From positions 10,798 through 56,587 of the forward strand of contig DHNG01000044.1 in assembly GCA_002409405.1 (NCBI GenBank): a DNA stretch of 45,790 bases, written 5' to 3'. The notes beneath the pieces were generated by a model, which saw only the letters and a program-made list of their open reading frames with translations, was not told the origin of the DNA and did no database searches. Positions within the stretch are counted from its first letter, which is position 1. The number at the start of each line of letters is the position of its first letter. This document shows positions 8,012 through 14,946 of this stretch, one piece after another. The DNA comes from Flavobacteriales bacterium UBA5422. Its GTDB lineage: Bacteria; Bacteroidota; Bacteroidia; Flavobacteriales_D; Crocinitomicaceae. A program made the position numbers and the translations under genes.

Positions 8012-8057
8012 GTGGTGCCTCCAGGAATCGAACCAGGGGCACAAGGATTTTCAGTCC
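8011..8057 (-). repeat. Left attachment-site repeat: partial copy of tRNA-Phe 3' region
   Basis: 47 bp matching 10882-10928 at 45 positions (differences at 8039/10910 and 8044/10915). It contains the discriminator base, acceptor 3' strand, T-arm and variable loop, and ends in the anticodon stem-loop. The D-arm and 5' acceptor strand are absent, so it is not a functional tRNA. This is the expected structure of the far att site of an element that integrates into the 3' half of tRNA-Phe. Confidence 0.85.
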
Positions 8058-8068
8058 TCATTTTTAAT

Positions 8069-8084
8069 CAGCGAATTTTCGCTG
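8069..8084. repeat. Inverted repeat just inside left island end
   Basis: CAGCGAA and TTCGCTG are separated by two bases, about 12 bp inside the left att repeat. It may be a recombinase or accessory-protein site, or a minor hairpin. Confidence 0.35.
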
Positions 8085-8135
8085 AAACACTTATAAAAAC
8101 AGGTGGTTTGAGCAGAATTCAAAATCCTTCAAAAA

Positions 8136-8174
8136 GTCCACTCTTTTGCGGGTTTTTGCGGAATTGTCCACTCT
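8136..8174. repeat. Pair of GTCCACTCT direct repeats (putative arm sites)
   Basis: GTCCACTCT at 8136-8144 and 8166-8174, exactly 30 bp apart, about 80-110 bp inside the left att repeat. A third GTCCACTC lies at 10817-10824 near the other end in the same orientation. TTTTTGCGG-like sequence is also repeated between them. Confidence 0.45.
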
Positions 8175-8179
8175 AAAAT

Positions 8180-8701
8180 TCACTTTTTGAAATTCGTAAT
8201 ATATTCGTTAATGTCAAATTCCGTAAACTGGTTATTATACCCTATTCTTGAAGGATGCTTGGGATGCCCTTTTATTGTTAGGGCACCAAAATGTCCCCAT
8301 GTGAATGTTTCATCAAAACATCCAACTACTCCTCTCAAACAATGCCCCAAATAGTTCCTACGGCAGATTTCGTCTCCCCATGCAGCCCAAACATCTCGAA
8401 AATTACCTATTTGTAACAAATTCCTTATTTGATTTTGGTTAGCAGTAATGATTGTATCTTCTTGTTTTGAATGAATATTTGCAGGATTTGCATCTCGTTG
8501 AGGATAGACATTGAGCATTACCCACCCGTCATATCCATGTTGTTGAGCTATCGTTCTCACTTTTTTTAATGTCGGGTCTAAGTTTTCGGGTGTTGCAGTA
8601 CTCGGATTAATACCGATACATATCAAATTGTTTTCGCCAAGTTCACCAAGAATATATCGTGATGTATCTCCTTCATTATGTTCAAAAATCCATCTTGTCA
8701 T
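8180..8701 (-). CDS. DUF1643 domain-containing protein
   Basis: 173 aa, a full-length DUF1643 protein. Family signature segments are RYILGELGENNLICIGINPS followed by TATPENLDPTLKKV, then DGWVMLNVYPQRDANP, AAWGDEICRR and the C-terminal LTIKGHPKHPSRIG. The biochemical activity of DUF1643 is not established; as I recall, members are common on phages, plasmids and islands. It starts 2 bp after the stop codon of the AlbA_2/ATPase gene, so the two are certainly co-transcribed and probably functionally linked. It is the last gene of the island operon. The 120 bp downstream hold the left-end repeats rather than an obvious terminator. Confidence 0.85.
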   Translation of the reverse strand: MTRWIFEHNEGDTSRYILGELGENNLICIGINPSTATPENLDPTLKKVRTIAQQHGYDGWVMLNVYPQRDANPANIHSKQEDTIITANQNQIRNLLQIGNFRDVWAAWGDEICRRNYLGHCLRGVVGCFDETFTWGHFGALTIKGHPKHPSRIGYNNQFTEFDINEYITNFKK

Positions 8702-8703
8702 TA

Positions 8704-10464
8704 TTAGTCTTTTATTAATTTTTCTCGAATATAAATTACTGTATTACCTCTTTCTGTAGTAAAGTATTTCTGTAATTTACTTGTTGGTTTACTGGGAATT
8801 GTTCTTCTAATGAATCCTTTATTTAGTAAAGGTTCTATGTGATTTTTAAAGTTATCTGTATGTGTTCTTAAGCCAAGAGCTTCTTCTTGGATTTCCTTAT
8901 TAGACTTTGGGGACTTAGCAAAACTCAGCACTTTCAACTGTTCATCAGTAACATCAAGAGCTGAAGCTTTATATTTTGTGATTAACTTCTCATCGAGGAT
9001 TTTGCTTTCTCCAAGAACTTTTTGTAAATGTTCCAATAATCTATTCAAGTGAATTTTGAATGACGTGCTATCTTGGTCGGTTACTTGGTCGTAGGTAGCA
9101 TTTTCTTCTTTGACAATGAAACTATTTAAGTTATCTATTTCATTGATAATGTTGTTAATATAAGATTCATCTTGGTCGGTTACTTGGTCGGTTACTTGGT
9201 CGTTATCTTGGTCGGTGAATGTTGGATGTATCGGGATTTCTACAATAAAATGTGTTCTTTCGGGTTCATTTGCATCGAAAATCGGTTGAGGAGAACCATT
9301 GTCGGTAAGTGACTTTACAATGGTTGGAATTCCAGTCCCTCTACCTTCAGTTAATCGTAATTCCTTCAGGAACTCGCCAACTCTTCGGTTTCTATATCTT
9401 CTTGCACGAACTTTTCCTGCATCAAAGTCAGCTTGTTTTAGTGACGGGTCAACTCCATTATAACTGATGATTTCAATAGCTTCTGGAAGGATTCTCACCT
9501 CAATAGGGTCTTGTAATTCATAATTTCTATGAAACACTGCATTTGCCAATGCTTCTTCTATGGCATCATACGGATAATTGTCAAATCGGTCTGCTTTTTC
9601 TCTGTCGGAATGTTTAATTACTTTAGTTTTTATCACATTGGTCTTTATATACCCTAATACATCTATCAGCTGTTTCTGAATGGTTCCATCAAATTGTTTT
9701 TCAGTATAGGGATTCGCTAAACCATTTGGGAATTCAACTAAATCTATTACTGCTCCTTTAAAATATTCTTGTGTTTTTTTGGAAAACATGAGTAATCCTA
9801 CATTTTTGGGAAATAAATGTTCATTCGCTCCCTGAGATAAATTCATTTTTTCAGCGAGCTCCTCAACGGACATATCTTCACTTTCTTCATAGAGTTTACT
9901 ATGCGTTTCTTGAAGGTGTTCTCGCATCAATGTTTTACTTAAATCAGTTACAGATGCGAACGTATTTACTCGGTCATCAAACGGAATTTTGGCAGTTAAT
10001 TGTATTAGTTCTGTAGTTTGTTCATCATTCGGTACAATGCTATTGGAGCGAAAGCGGATACGGTAATTGTATGTCTTATGCTTTGCTGTTACGTCATCGG
10101 GGACTTTGTATGGTCTGTTGCTACCTGCAGGGACCCAGATAACGAGCACATGTTTTCGGTCAATTTCTTCTAAAGAAATACGTGGAAAATAAGATGGGTT
10201 TATCAAATTACAAAAACCAATAAGTTCCTTTTCTACTCGCTCCAAGCTATCAGGATTAAATCCTTCGACTGGACGTATAGGCTTACCATCGGATTCATCT
10301 ACCCCTACAATGATGTAGCCACTCCCTTCATTTTCAAAATCATTGGCGAAAGCACAAATTGAACGCATGATGGGAGCTGGATTCCAACCTTTCTTGAATT
10401 CCATTCGGGTTCCTTCTACAACAGCTCCCGACAATAAATCTTCTATGCTTACCAATATGCTCAT
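8704..10464 (-). CDS. Schlafen/AlbA_2-type protein with GHKL-like ATPase and winged helix
   Basis: 586 aa. Residues about 12-135 form the AlbA_2 (Schlafen AlbA, formerly AAA_4) domain. It has EGTRMEFK with Glu17 and Glu22 in the spacing of the Schlafen nuclease carboxylates, and Asp56 in VGVDES is a possible third carboxylate. Residues about 296-385 are an HATPase_c_4-like module (EEALANAVFHRNY, ILPEAIEIISYNG, TEGRGTGI). Residues about 418-431 and 459-464 are DQVT-type repeats, and about 504-575 looks like a winged helix. Such proteins are annotated as putative transcriptional regulators or RecG-like ATPases. It is the main gene of the tRNA-Phe island and is followed 2 bp later by DUF1643. 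Nucleic-acid cleavage or defence is an inference; the domain calls are solid. Confidence 0.88.
   Translation of the reverse strand: MSILVSIEDLLSGAVVEGTRMEFKKGWNPAPIMRSICAFANDFENEGSGYIIVGVDESDGKPIRPVEGFNPDSLERVEKELIGFCNLINPSYFPRISLEEIDRKHVLVIWVPAGSNRPYKVPDDVTAKHKTYNYRIRFRSNSIVPNDEQTTELIQLTAKIPFDDRVNTFASVTDLSKTLMREHLQETHSKLYEESEDMSVEELAEKMNLSQGANEHLFPKNVGLLMFSKKTQEYFKGAVIDLVEFPNGLANPYTEKQFDGTIQKQLIDVLGYIKTNVIKTKVIKHSDREKADRFDNYPYDAIEEALANAVFHRNYELQDPIEVRILPEAIEIISYNGVDPSLKQADFDAGKVRARRYRNRRVGEFLKELRLTEGRGTGIPTIVKSLTDNGSPQPIFDANEPERTHFIVEIPIHPTFTDQDNDQVTDQVTDQDESYINNIINEIDNLNSFIVKEENATYDQVTDQDSTSFKIHLNRLLEHLQKVLGESKILDEKLITKYKASALDVTDEQLKVLSFAKSPKSNKEIQEEALGLRTHTDNFKNHIEPLLNKGFIRRTIPSKPTSKLQKYFTTERGNTVIYIREKLIKD
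9072..9095. repeat. Two 12-bp units encoding a DQVT repeat
   Basis: Two CTTGGTCGNNNN units, the same repeat as at 9171-9218, encode a second DQVTDQ patch about 40 residues further on in the ATPase gene. Confidence 0.7.
9171..9218. repeat. Four tandem 12-bp units encoding DQVT repeats
   Basis: Four units (CTTGGTCGGTTA twice, then two variants) in tandem. On the minus strand they encode repeats of DQVT. Because the unit is 12 bp, gain or loss of units keeps the frame and would change the linker length between the ATPase and winged-helix parts. Confidence 0.85.
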
Positions 10465-10549
10465 TATCCTAAATTCAATTATAACATTACCTAGGTTTTA
10501 CAGACTTTGTAAGTTGGGTGAAAAGAAGCACAAACTTTCGGCCTTGCAC

Positions 10550-10557
10550 CAAAGTTA
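10550..10557 (-). promoter_or_regulatory. Possible internal promoter for the AlbA_2/ATPase gene
   Basis: TAACTTTG (TAnnTTTG) on the minus strand, 85 bp before the ATG at 10464. The nearest upstream TTG is 26 bp away, which is longer than ideal, so the promoter is weakly supported. Confidence 0.3.
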
Positions 10558-10580
10558 ATAAAAAGCATAAATGTTTGGGT

Positions 10581-10712
10581 TTACAAGTCAGCCCCCCGAA
10601 ACATCCATGGTTTAATCGCTTCACGAAAAATGTCATTTGAATCATCTTCCTTGATATGTGTCACATTCCTTATAGGGAGTGGTTCATGCTCTTTAATTTT
10701 TCTTTTAGCCAT
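10581..10712 (-). CDS. Small 43-aa protein, first gene of the island operon
   Basis: A 43-aa reading frame beginning MAKRKIKEHEPLPIRN and ending PWMFRGADL. It has a basic N-terminus, an acidic centre and a hydrophobic/aromatic end. I do not recognise a family. It lies 116 bp upstream of the AlbA_2/ATPase gene on the same strand and 24 bp downstream of a good promoter (10736-10769). The ATG is preceded by an A-rich stretch, as is common in Bacteroidota. It could be a small regulator or partner of the ATPase, a leader peptide, or the fragment of a longer gene. Chance is possible at this length, but promoter spacing and position support it. Confidence 0.5.
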   Translation of the reverse strand: MAKRKIKEHEPLPIRNVTHIKEDDSNDIFREAIKPWMFRGADL

Positions 10713-10735
10713 TTTTTAGTGAGATAATTTTTAAG

Positions 10736-10769
10736 CAAACATAACCATTTTATTAAAGAAAAAGTTCAA
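10736..10769 (-). promoter_or_regulatory. Promoter of the island operon
   Basis: On the minus strand TTG (10769-10767), 23 bp, then TATGTTTG (10743-10736). Both Bacteroidota elements are present, with a spacer at the long end. It would start transcription about 20 bp before the 43-aa ORF. Confidence 0.5.
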
Positions 10770-10816
10770 GCGTTTTCCACTTTGGAGATGATCCAACTTT
10801 TTGACTTGATTCGTGA

Positions 10817-10824
10817 GTCCACTC
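10817..10824. repeat. Third GTCCACTC copy, near right island end
   Basis: GTCCACTC, same orientation as the pair at 8136-8174, about 60 bp from the right att repeat. A related TTCCACTTT lies near 10775. Together the copies would sit on both sides of the core in a circular form. Confidence 0.4.
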
Positions 10825-10844
10825 CTTCAAACCCTCAGAAAACA

Positions 10845-10879
10845 AAAAACCCTTAACAGCAATGCTATCAAGGGTTTTT
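10845..10879 (-). terminator. Terminator of tRNA-Phe (island-supplied)
   Basis: A stem of AAAAACCCTT with AAGGGTTTTT around a 15-nt loop, followed on the minus strand by a T-rich run. It lies directly after the tRNA-Phe 3' end and just inside the island. Confidence 0.75.
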
Positions 10880-10881
10880 AA

Positions 10882-10928
10882 TGTGGTGCCTCCAGGAATC
10901 GAACCAGGGACACATGGATTTTCAGTCC
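10882..10928 (-). repeat. Right attachment-site repeat, within tRNA-Phe
   Basis: The 3' 45 bases of the intact tRNA-Phe gene plus two flanking bases, matching 8011-8057 at 45 of 47 positions. It is the near att site of the island. Confidence 0.85.
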
Positions 10929-10956
10929 ATTGCTCTACCAACTGAGCTAAGGCACC
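10884..10956 (-). tRNA. tRNA-Phe (GAA)
   Basis: A 73-nt tRNA with acceptor strands GGTGCCT and AGGCACC, D-arm GCTCAGTTGGTAGAGC, anticodon loop CTGAAAA (anticodon GAA), and T-loop TTCGATT. The discriminator is A; CCA is not encoded. A T:T mismatch sits mid-T-stem and is shared by the partial copy at 8013. A canonical promoter precedes the gene. Its 3' part doubles as the attachment site of the island. Confidence 0.97.
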
Positions 10957-10972
10957 AGCCTTATTTGGGGTA

Positions 10973-11002
10973 CAAATATAGCGCTAAATTTTATACCGGC
11001 AA
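10973..11002 (-). promoter_or_regulatory. Promoter of tRNA-Phe
   Basis: Minus strand: TTG (11002-11000), a 19-bp spacer, then TATATTTG (10980-10973). It is a perfect Bacteroidota promoter, ending 16 bp before the tRNA 5' end. Confidence 0.85.
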
Positions 11003-11035
11003 GTGTTTTTGCGCTTTTTTTAAAAAAGAAATTCA

Positions 11036-12514
11036 TTATCGTACCAAATACTTTTCTTCGTTGTTATTAATCATCTGTAATTGTGGGATTTCGTCCTGAA
11101 ATTGAAATTGGAATCCTTCGATCCATTTTTCTTTTAACAGATCAATATCTTCTCCATTGAGGATGTGTTTCTGGAAAAAATAAGAAATATCTTCGTCCAG
11201 GTAGTTTGTCGCCAACTCTAAAAACAGTTCATCCGTAAGCAACACATGTTCAGCAACACACTTCTTTAACAACTCCCGCATCAGATCATCCAGGGATTTT
11301 GTGTAGTTGCTTTTCAGCAAAATCTGGTTGTCCAGCCAAAACGCAAAAATTGCTCCTCTGCGGTAGGGTACTTTTTCCACGTTTCTACTTTTCCAGAAAT
11401 CATCTTTGATTTTATAGTTTGGAATGTTGCGCTCCGGGTTGCTCCAATGTTTCTCAATAACTTCTTTGTTGAATGAATTCAGCCATTCATCGTAGGAAAT
11501 ATCCTTTACGCGCAATCTGTTTTTATAGGTGTAATAATCTGTAAATCCTTCACTGAACCAGTAATTCAGTTCTTCGTGCTTGTTGCGGATTCGCTGTCCG
11601 ATCCAATCGTGCATCAACTCGTGAAATAAAATATACTTGTACGAATTCTGGCTGTTAAACGGATTGTTGGTCGCCATCATCATGAATCCGTTTCGCACAG
11701 AAGAACCGGTAATGGAAGAACCTTTGAACAGACTATCCGATTGCGTTACGGTAGGTGAAAGGATAAACGTAAAGTAGGGTTGGTTGTAATCGTTCCAGAA
11801 ATCGCGTTGGGAAAGGATCGCTTTTTGTAGATTAGAGGATAGGAATTCATCCGTGTACTCGTTCAGCCAGTTTCCTCTTACAGCAAAATAGACCGGCTTT
11901 TCTTTCACAGAGAAATTATAAATCCGGTAATCACCACCAACGTACAATACATTGTAAAAACCAGTCCACAAATCGTCTTTGATTACCTGTTTTTTCTGCT
12001 GTGATGCGTACATGTTGTGGATTTTAAAATTCTCCGGGAAACCAATCCAATTAATTGTCGCTGTAATATCGGGTTCTTCGGCACTTTCCGTAAAAGCCTT
12101 CGGAACCATAAACAACGATTGTCCCAATACATAAAAAAAGGTGTCATTTACCCTTGGACGCGAAACAATGTAATAATCCGGTTCTTTGTAATCCTGTTTA
12201 ATTCGGTAAGAAAACAGCACTTTTTTCCCTTTGGGATGATAGACAATTAATTCATCTTTCTCCGGGTTTTTCTTAAAGGAAACAGATGGATTTTCACGTT
12301 CCGAAAGCACCAGACTTTTGAACAAACTATCTTGTCCCCAAACGTGATTGCTATAGTGAAAAACTGTTGAATCAGCGGCTTTCTTAGCTATAAAACTCAC
12401 CTCCACTTTCAATCCGTTGTTCGCGAGTTGTTCTTCATAATATACTTTATAGCTGATTTTGTTTTGCGAAAATGCTCCCAAAGGAAGCAGCAATAAAAGT
12501 AGTATTCTCTTCAT
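11036..12514 (-). CDS. Exported gluzincin metallopeptidase (M1/M61-like)
   Basis: 492 aa with a signal peptide (MKRILLLLLLPLGAFSQ), so exported. The zinc site is HELMHDWIG (His298, Glu299, His302) with Glu322 in YWFSEGFTDYY 20 residues later, the gluzincin arrangement. The first 200 residues look like a beta-rich N-terminal domain, and the C-terminal 150 residues are helical, as in M1/M61-type enzymes. It probably hydrolyses peptides in the periplasm or outer envelope; the exact family and substrate are uncertain. A TTG, 17 bp, TATTTCTG sequence upstream could be its promoter. It follows aroA on the same strand after 97 bp. Confidence 0.85.
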   Translation of the reverse strand: MKRILLLLLLPLGAFSQNKISYKVYYEEQLANNGLKVEVSFIAKKAADSTVFHYSNHVWGQDSLFKSLVLSERENPSVSFKKNPEKDELIVYHPKGKKVLFSYRIKQDYKEPDYYIVSRPRVNDTFFYVLGQSLFMVPKAFTESAEEPDITATINWIGFPENFKIHNMYASQQKKQVIKDDLWTGFYNVLYVGGDYRIYNFSVKEKPVYFAVRGNWLNEYTDEFLSSNLQKAILSQRDFWNDYNQPYFTFILSPTVTQSDSLFKGSSITGSSVRNGFMMMATNNPFNSQNSYKYILFHELMHDWIGQRIRNKHEELNYWFSEGFTDYYTYKNRLRVKDISYDEWLNSFNKEVIEKHWSNPERNIPNYKIKDDFWKSRNVEKVPYRRGAIFAFWLDNQILLKSNYTKSLDDLMRELLKKCVAEHVLLTDELFLELATNYLDEDISYFFQKHILNGEDIDLLKEKWIEGFQFQFQDEIPQLQMINNNEEKYLVR

Positions 12515-12611
12515 GATTCATTTATTTTACAGAAATAAGCGTTGTGTTACTCCTCAAAATAACTAAAAACAGCATTATTAATTACCGTTTTTACTGTGCA
12601 TTAACCCAGCA

Positions 12612-13859
12612 TTAACACAAAAGTGCTTCCAGATCGTTCCAGAATCCCGGATAACTTTTCCCGACAGCATCTGCCTGTTCGATTGTAAGTTCTACACCGG
12701 TTACAAGGGAAGCAATCGCCAAACACATGGCAATGCGATGATCATTGTGCGACGAAATCACCGCTGGTACAATCGTTGTATTTCCTTCGATAAGCATCGT
12801 ATCTTCTTCTAACCGAACAGCAATACCCAGTTTAGCAAATTCCTGTTGCAATGCTACTCCCCGGTTACTTTCCTTATTTGCCAAACGGTGAACACCTTTG
12901 ATTCGGGAAGTCCCGGGAGTAAGTGCTGCATAAGTAGTCAGGGCGGGAAATAAATCCGGACAATCAGTGGCATCCACATCCAACGGTTTTCGGGCTGTTC
13001 CATCAATTTTCAACCCGTTTTCTGTGTCCAGAATCCGGCAGCCTGCCAGCATAAATGCATTCAAAATGGCTTTGTCGGCTTGTTTTGATGAAAGCGACAA
13101 ACCCCGAACGGAAATTTCCATTCCCAATGCCGCTGCTGTTAACCAATACGAAGCAGAGCTCCAGTCACCATCTATCGTATAATTTGTTCCCAGAATTGGT
13201 TGTTTACCTGTAATTTCATACGTTCCTTTATTCGTCTCCCTGATGTTTACACCAAAACTCTTCAAGGTATGTAAAGTCATGTCAATATACGGTGTACTGG
13301 TACTGTTTTCAACCTGTAAATGCGTTGTTCCTTCTGTTTGAGAAAAGGCAATGAGCAGTCCGGAAATGTATTGTGAACTTTCACTTCCATCTACGGCATA
13401 CATCCCGGATTGCAAGGGTCCTGAAACACGAATAGGGAGTTTTCCTTCTGTCAGTTCGATTTTCACACCCATTTCAGGTAAAAATTGTTCAAAAAAGGAT
13501 TGATCACGTTGTAAAAGCGACCCTTCCCCTGTCAGATTCACTTCTTGTGTTTTCAATGACGCAACGGGAGTCAGCAAACGTACTCCCAACCCACTTTCTC
13601 CGCAATCCAATTCTGTAACTACCGCCTGCTCAAAATTTCCGGTAATTGAATATGTTTTTTCATCTATCCGGGTAATGACTGCACCCAATTTTTCTGCATT
13701 TGCAAGCATTGCCATTTCATCGTTGCTATTCCCCACATTGGTAAGAACAGACTTTCCGTTTCCTAATGCAGCAATCAACACTGCACGCTGAGAGTCACTT
13801 TTAGAAGGCGGGATGTGAATAATTCCCTGGTATGTTTTGGGTTTGATTGTATAGTTCAT
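12612..13859 (-). CDS. aroA: 3-phosphoshikimate 1-carboxyvinyltransferase (EPSP synthase)
   Basis: 415 aa, a two-domain inside-out barrel enzyme making 5-enolpyruvylshikimate-3-phosphate from shikimate-3-phosphate and PEP. Seen motifs: PPSKSDSQRA near the N-terminus, DCGESGLGVRLL at the PEP loop, SSQYISGLLIAF, DCPDLFPAL, HRLANKESNR and NDHRIAM. The PEP loop differs from the textbook GNAGTAMR (Glu for Asn, Ser for Ala, Leu-Gly for Thr-Ala). The gene begins 13 bp after DAHP synthase/chorismate mutase, so two shikimate-pathway steps share a transcript. Confidence 0.95.
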   Translation of the reverse strand: MNYTIKPKTYQGIIHIPPSKSDSQRAVLIAALGNGKSVLTNVGNSNDEMAMLANAEKLGAVITRIDEKTYSITGNFEQAVVTELDCGESGLGVRLLTPVASLKTQEVNLTGEGSLLQRDQSFFEQFLPEMGVKIELTEGKLPIRVSGPLQSGMYAVDGSESSQYISGLLIAFSQTEGTTHLQVENSTSTPYIDMTLHTLKSFGVNIRETNKGTYEITGKQPILGTNYTIDGDWSSASYWLTAAALGMEISVRGLSLSSKQADKAILNAFMLAGCRILDTENGLKIDGTARKPLDVDATDCPDLFPALTTYAALTPGTSRIKGVHRLANKESNRGVALQQEFAKLGIAVRLEEDTMLIEGNTTIVPAVISSHNDHRIAMCLAIASLVTGVELTIEQADAVGKSYPGFWNDLEALLC

Positions 13860-13872
13860 CTCTGTGCAATCA

Positions 13873-14934
13873 TCACTTATTCATCACTTTTTCCTGATGA
13901 CGAATGGATTCCTGATGAATCGCATCCATAATTTGCCGGATAAATTTGGCAGAAAGGTCATTGTCACCCGCAGTATTTAGTCGGTTTCCGATGATTTTTG
14001 CCCAGTGCTCCTGCTGTAAGATGGTAATGTTATTGGAACGCTTGAACCTTCCTACTTCTTCGCTTATTTTCATACGTTCTGCCAGCAAAAAGAAAATCCG
14101 GTCGTCTAGTGCTGCTGTCATGGAGCGCATTTTTTCCAGTTCAGCCAACACGTCGTGCTGTACATCTTTAGAGCGCAAAACCAGGTTTCTGAGAATGTGT
14201 TCCAATCCATCAGCAGTTACCTGTTGTGCCGCATCCGACCAGGCTTCATCCGGACGGGGATGCGTTTCTATCATCAATCCATCAAAATTCAAATCCATTG
14301 CCTTCTGTGATACTTCCAGCAAGAGTTCCCGGTTTCCTGTAATGTGACTCGGGTCGCAGATAATCGGCAAATCGGGAATGCGTTCTTTGAGTGCAATCGG
14401 CAACTCCCAATTGGGTACATTGCGGTATTTTTCATGTTTGTATACAGAAAAACCTCTATGAATTGCCACCAGATCTGTAATTCCGGCCTTTTCCATGCGT
14501 TCGAAGGCACCCAACCACAATTCCACGTCGGGATTTACCGGGTTTTTGATCATAACGGGAATGGAAACTCCTTTCAATGCGTCCGCAATTTCCTGAACAG
14601 CAAACGGGTTGACGGTTGTCCGCGCACCAATCCACAAGCAATCTATTCCTGCTTTCAATGCCAGTTCGACATGTGTTTTATTCGCTACTTCCGTTGTAGT
14701 AGGCAATCCCGTTATTTTCCCGGCATTTACTAACCACGGAAGCGCCTCTTCCCCCACTCCTTCAAACGAATCCGGTCGGGTGCGTGGCTTCCATATTCCT
14801 GCACGCAATGCATTTGCCAATCCCTTTTCAGCGATCTGTGTACAGATTTCAATTACCTGTTCTTCCGTTTCAGCGCTGCACGGACCTGCAATCACATATG
14901 GCCGGGAAGCACTTATTGTTTCATTTAGCTTCAT
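13873..14934 (-). CDS. Bifunctional DAHP synthase / chorismate mutase
   Basis: 353 aa. Residues about 1-255 are a class-I-beta/KDO8PS-type DAHP synthase (AGPCSAET, LRAGIWKPRTRPDSFEG, THPRPDEAWSDAAQQ). Residues about 265-345 are an AroQ-type chorismate mutase (DDRIFFLLAERMKISEEVGR). It condenses PEP with erythrose-4-phosphate at the pathway entry and also rearranges chorismate to prephenate. The mutase domain often confers feedback control on the synthase in such fusions. It is the first gene of a two-gene unit with aroA. A hairpin with a T-run and a TATATTTG element both lie in the 98 bp upstream. Confidence 0.94.
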   Translation of the reverse strand: MKLNETISASRPYVIAGPCSAETEEQVIEICTQIAEKGLANALRAGIWKPRTRPDSFEGVGEEALPWLVNAGKITGLPTTTEVANKTHVELALKAGIDCLWIGARTTVNPFAVQEIADALKGVSIPVMIKNPVNPDVELWLGAFERMEKAGITDLVAIHRGFSVYKHEKYRNVPNWELPIALKERIPDLPIICDPSHITGNRELLLEVSQKAMDLNFDGLMIETHPRPDEAWSDAAQQVTADGLEHILRNLVLRSKDVQHDVLAELEKMRSMTAALDDRIFFLLAERMKISEEVGRFKRSNNITILQQEHWAKIIGNRLNTAGDNDLSAKFIRQIMDAIHQESIRHQEKVMNK

Positions 14935-14946
14935 GTATCGAACGAT

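Larger units (their letters stand above)
8058..10881. mobile_element. Small genomic island integrated at tRNA-Phe, no integrase
   Basis: 2.8 kb lies between the two 47-bp tRNA-Phe repeats. It contains, on the minus strand, a 43-aa ORF, a Schlafen/AlbA_2-type ATPase and a DUF1643 gene. GTCCACTC repeats lie near both ends and resemble recombinase arm sites. No integrase, excisionase or replication gene is present. It is therefore a remnant, or a satellite moved by an integrase encoded elsewhere. The island nature is strongly suggested by the repeats; mobility is inferred. Confidence 0.75.

Noticed and set aside
8013..8059. A second functional tRNA-Phe gene
   Set aside because: The D-arm and the 5' acceptor strand are missing; only the 3' half is present, so it is an att-site copy.
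7772..8096. Open frames on both strands across the tRNA-Phe remnant
   Set aside because: They have no protein-like composition and read through tRNA-derived sequence and a terminator hairpin.
10343..10558. Plus-strand open frame overlapping the start of the AlbA_2/ATPase gene
   Set aside because: It is antisense to a well-supported coding region and shows no motif or promoter.
10884..10956. tRNA-Phe as a decayed gene, because of a T:T mismatch in the T-stem
   Set aside because: All other helices pair, the promoter is perfect, and the same mismatch is in the remnant copy, so it looks like a natural feature of this tRNA.
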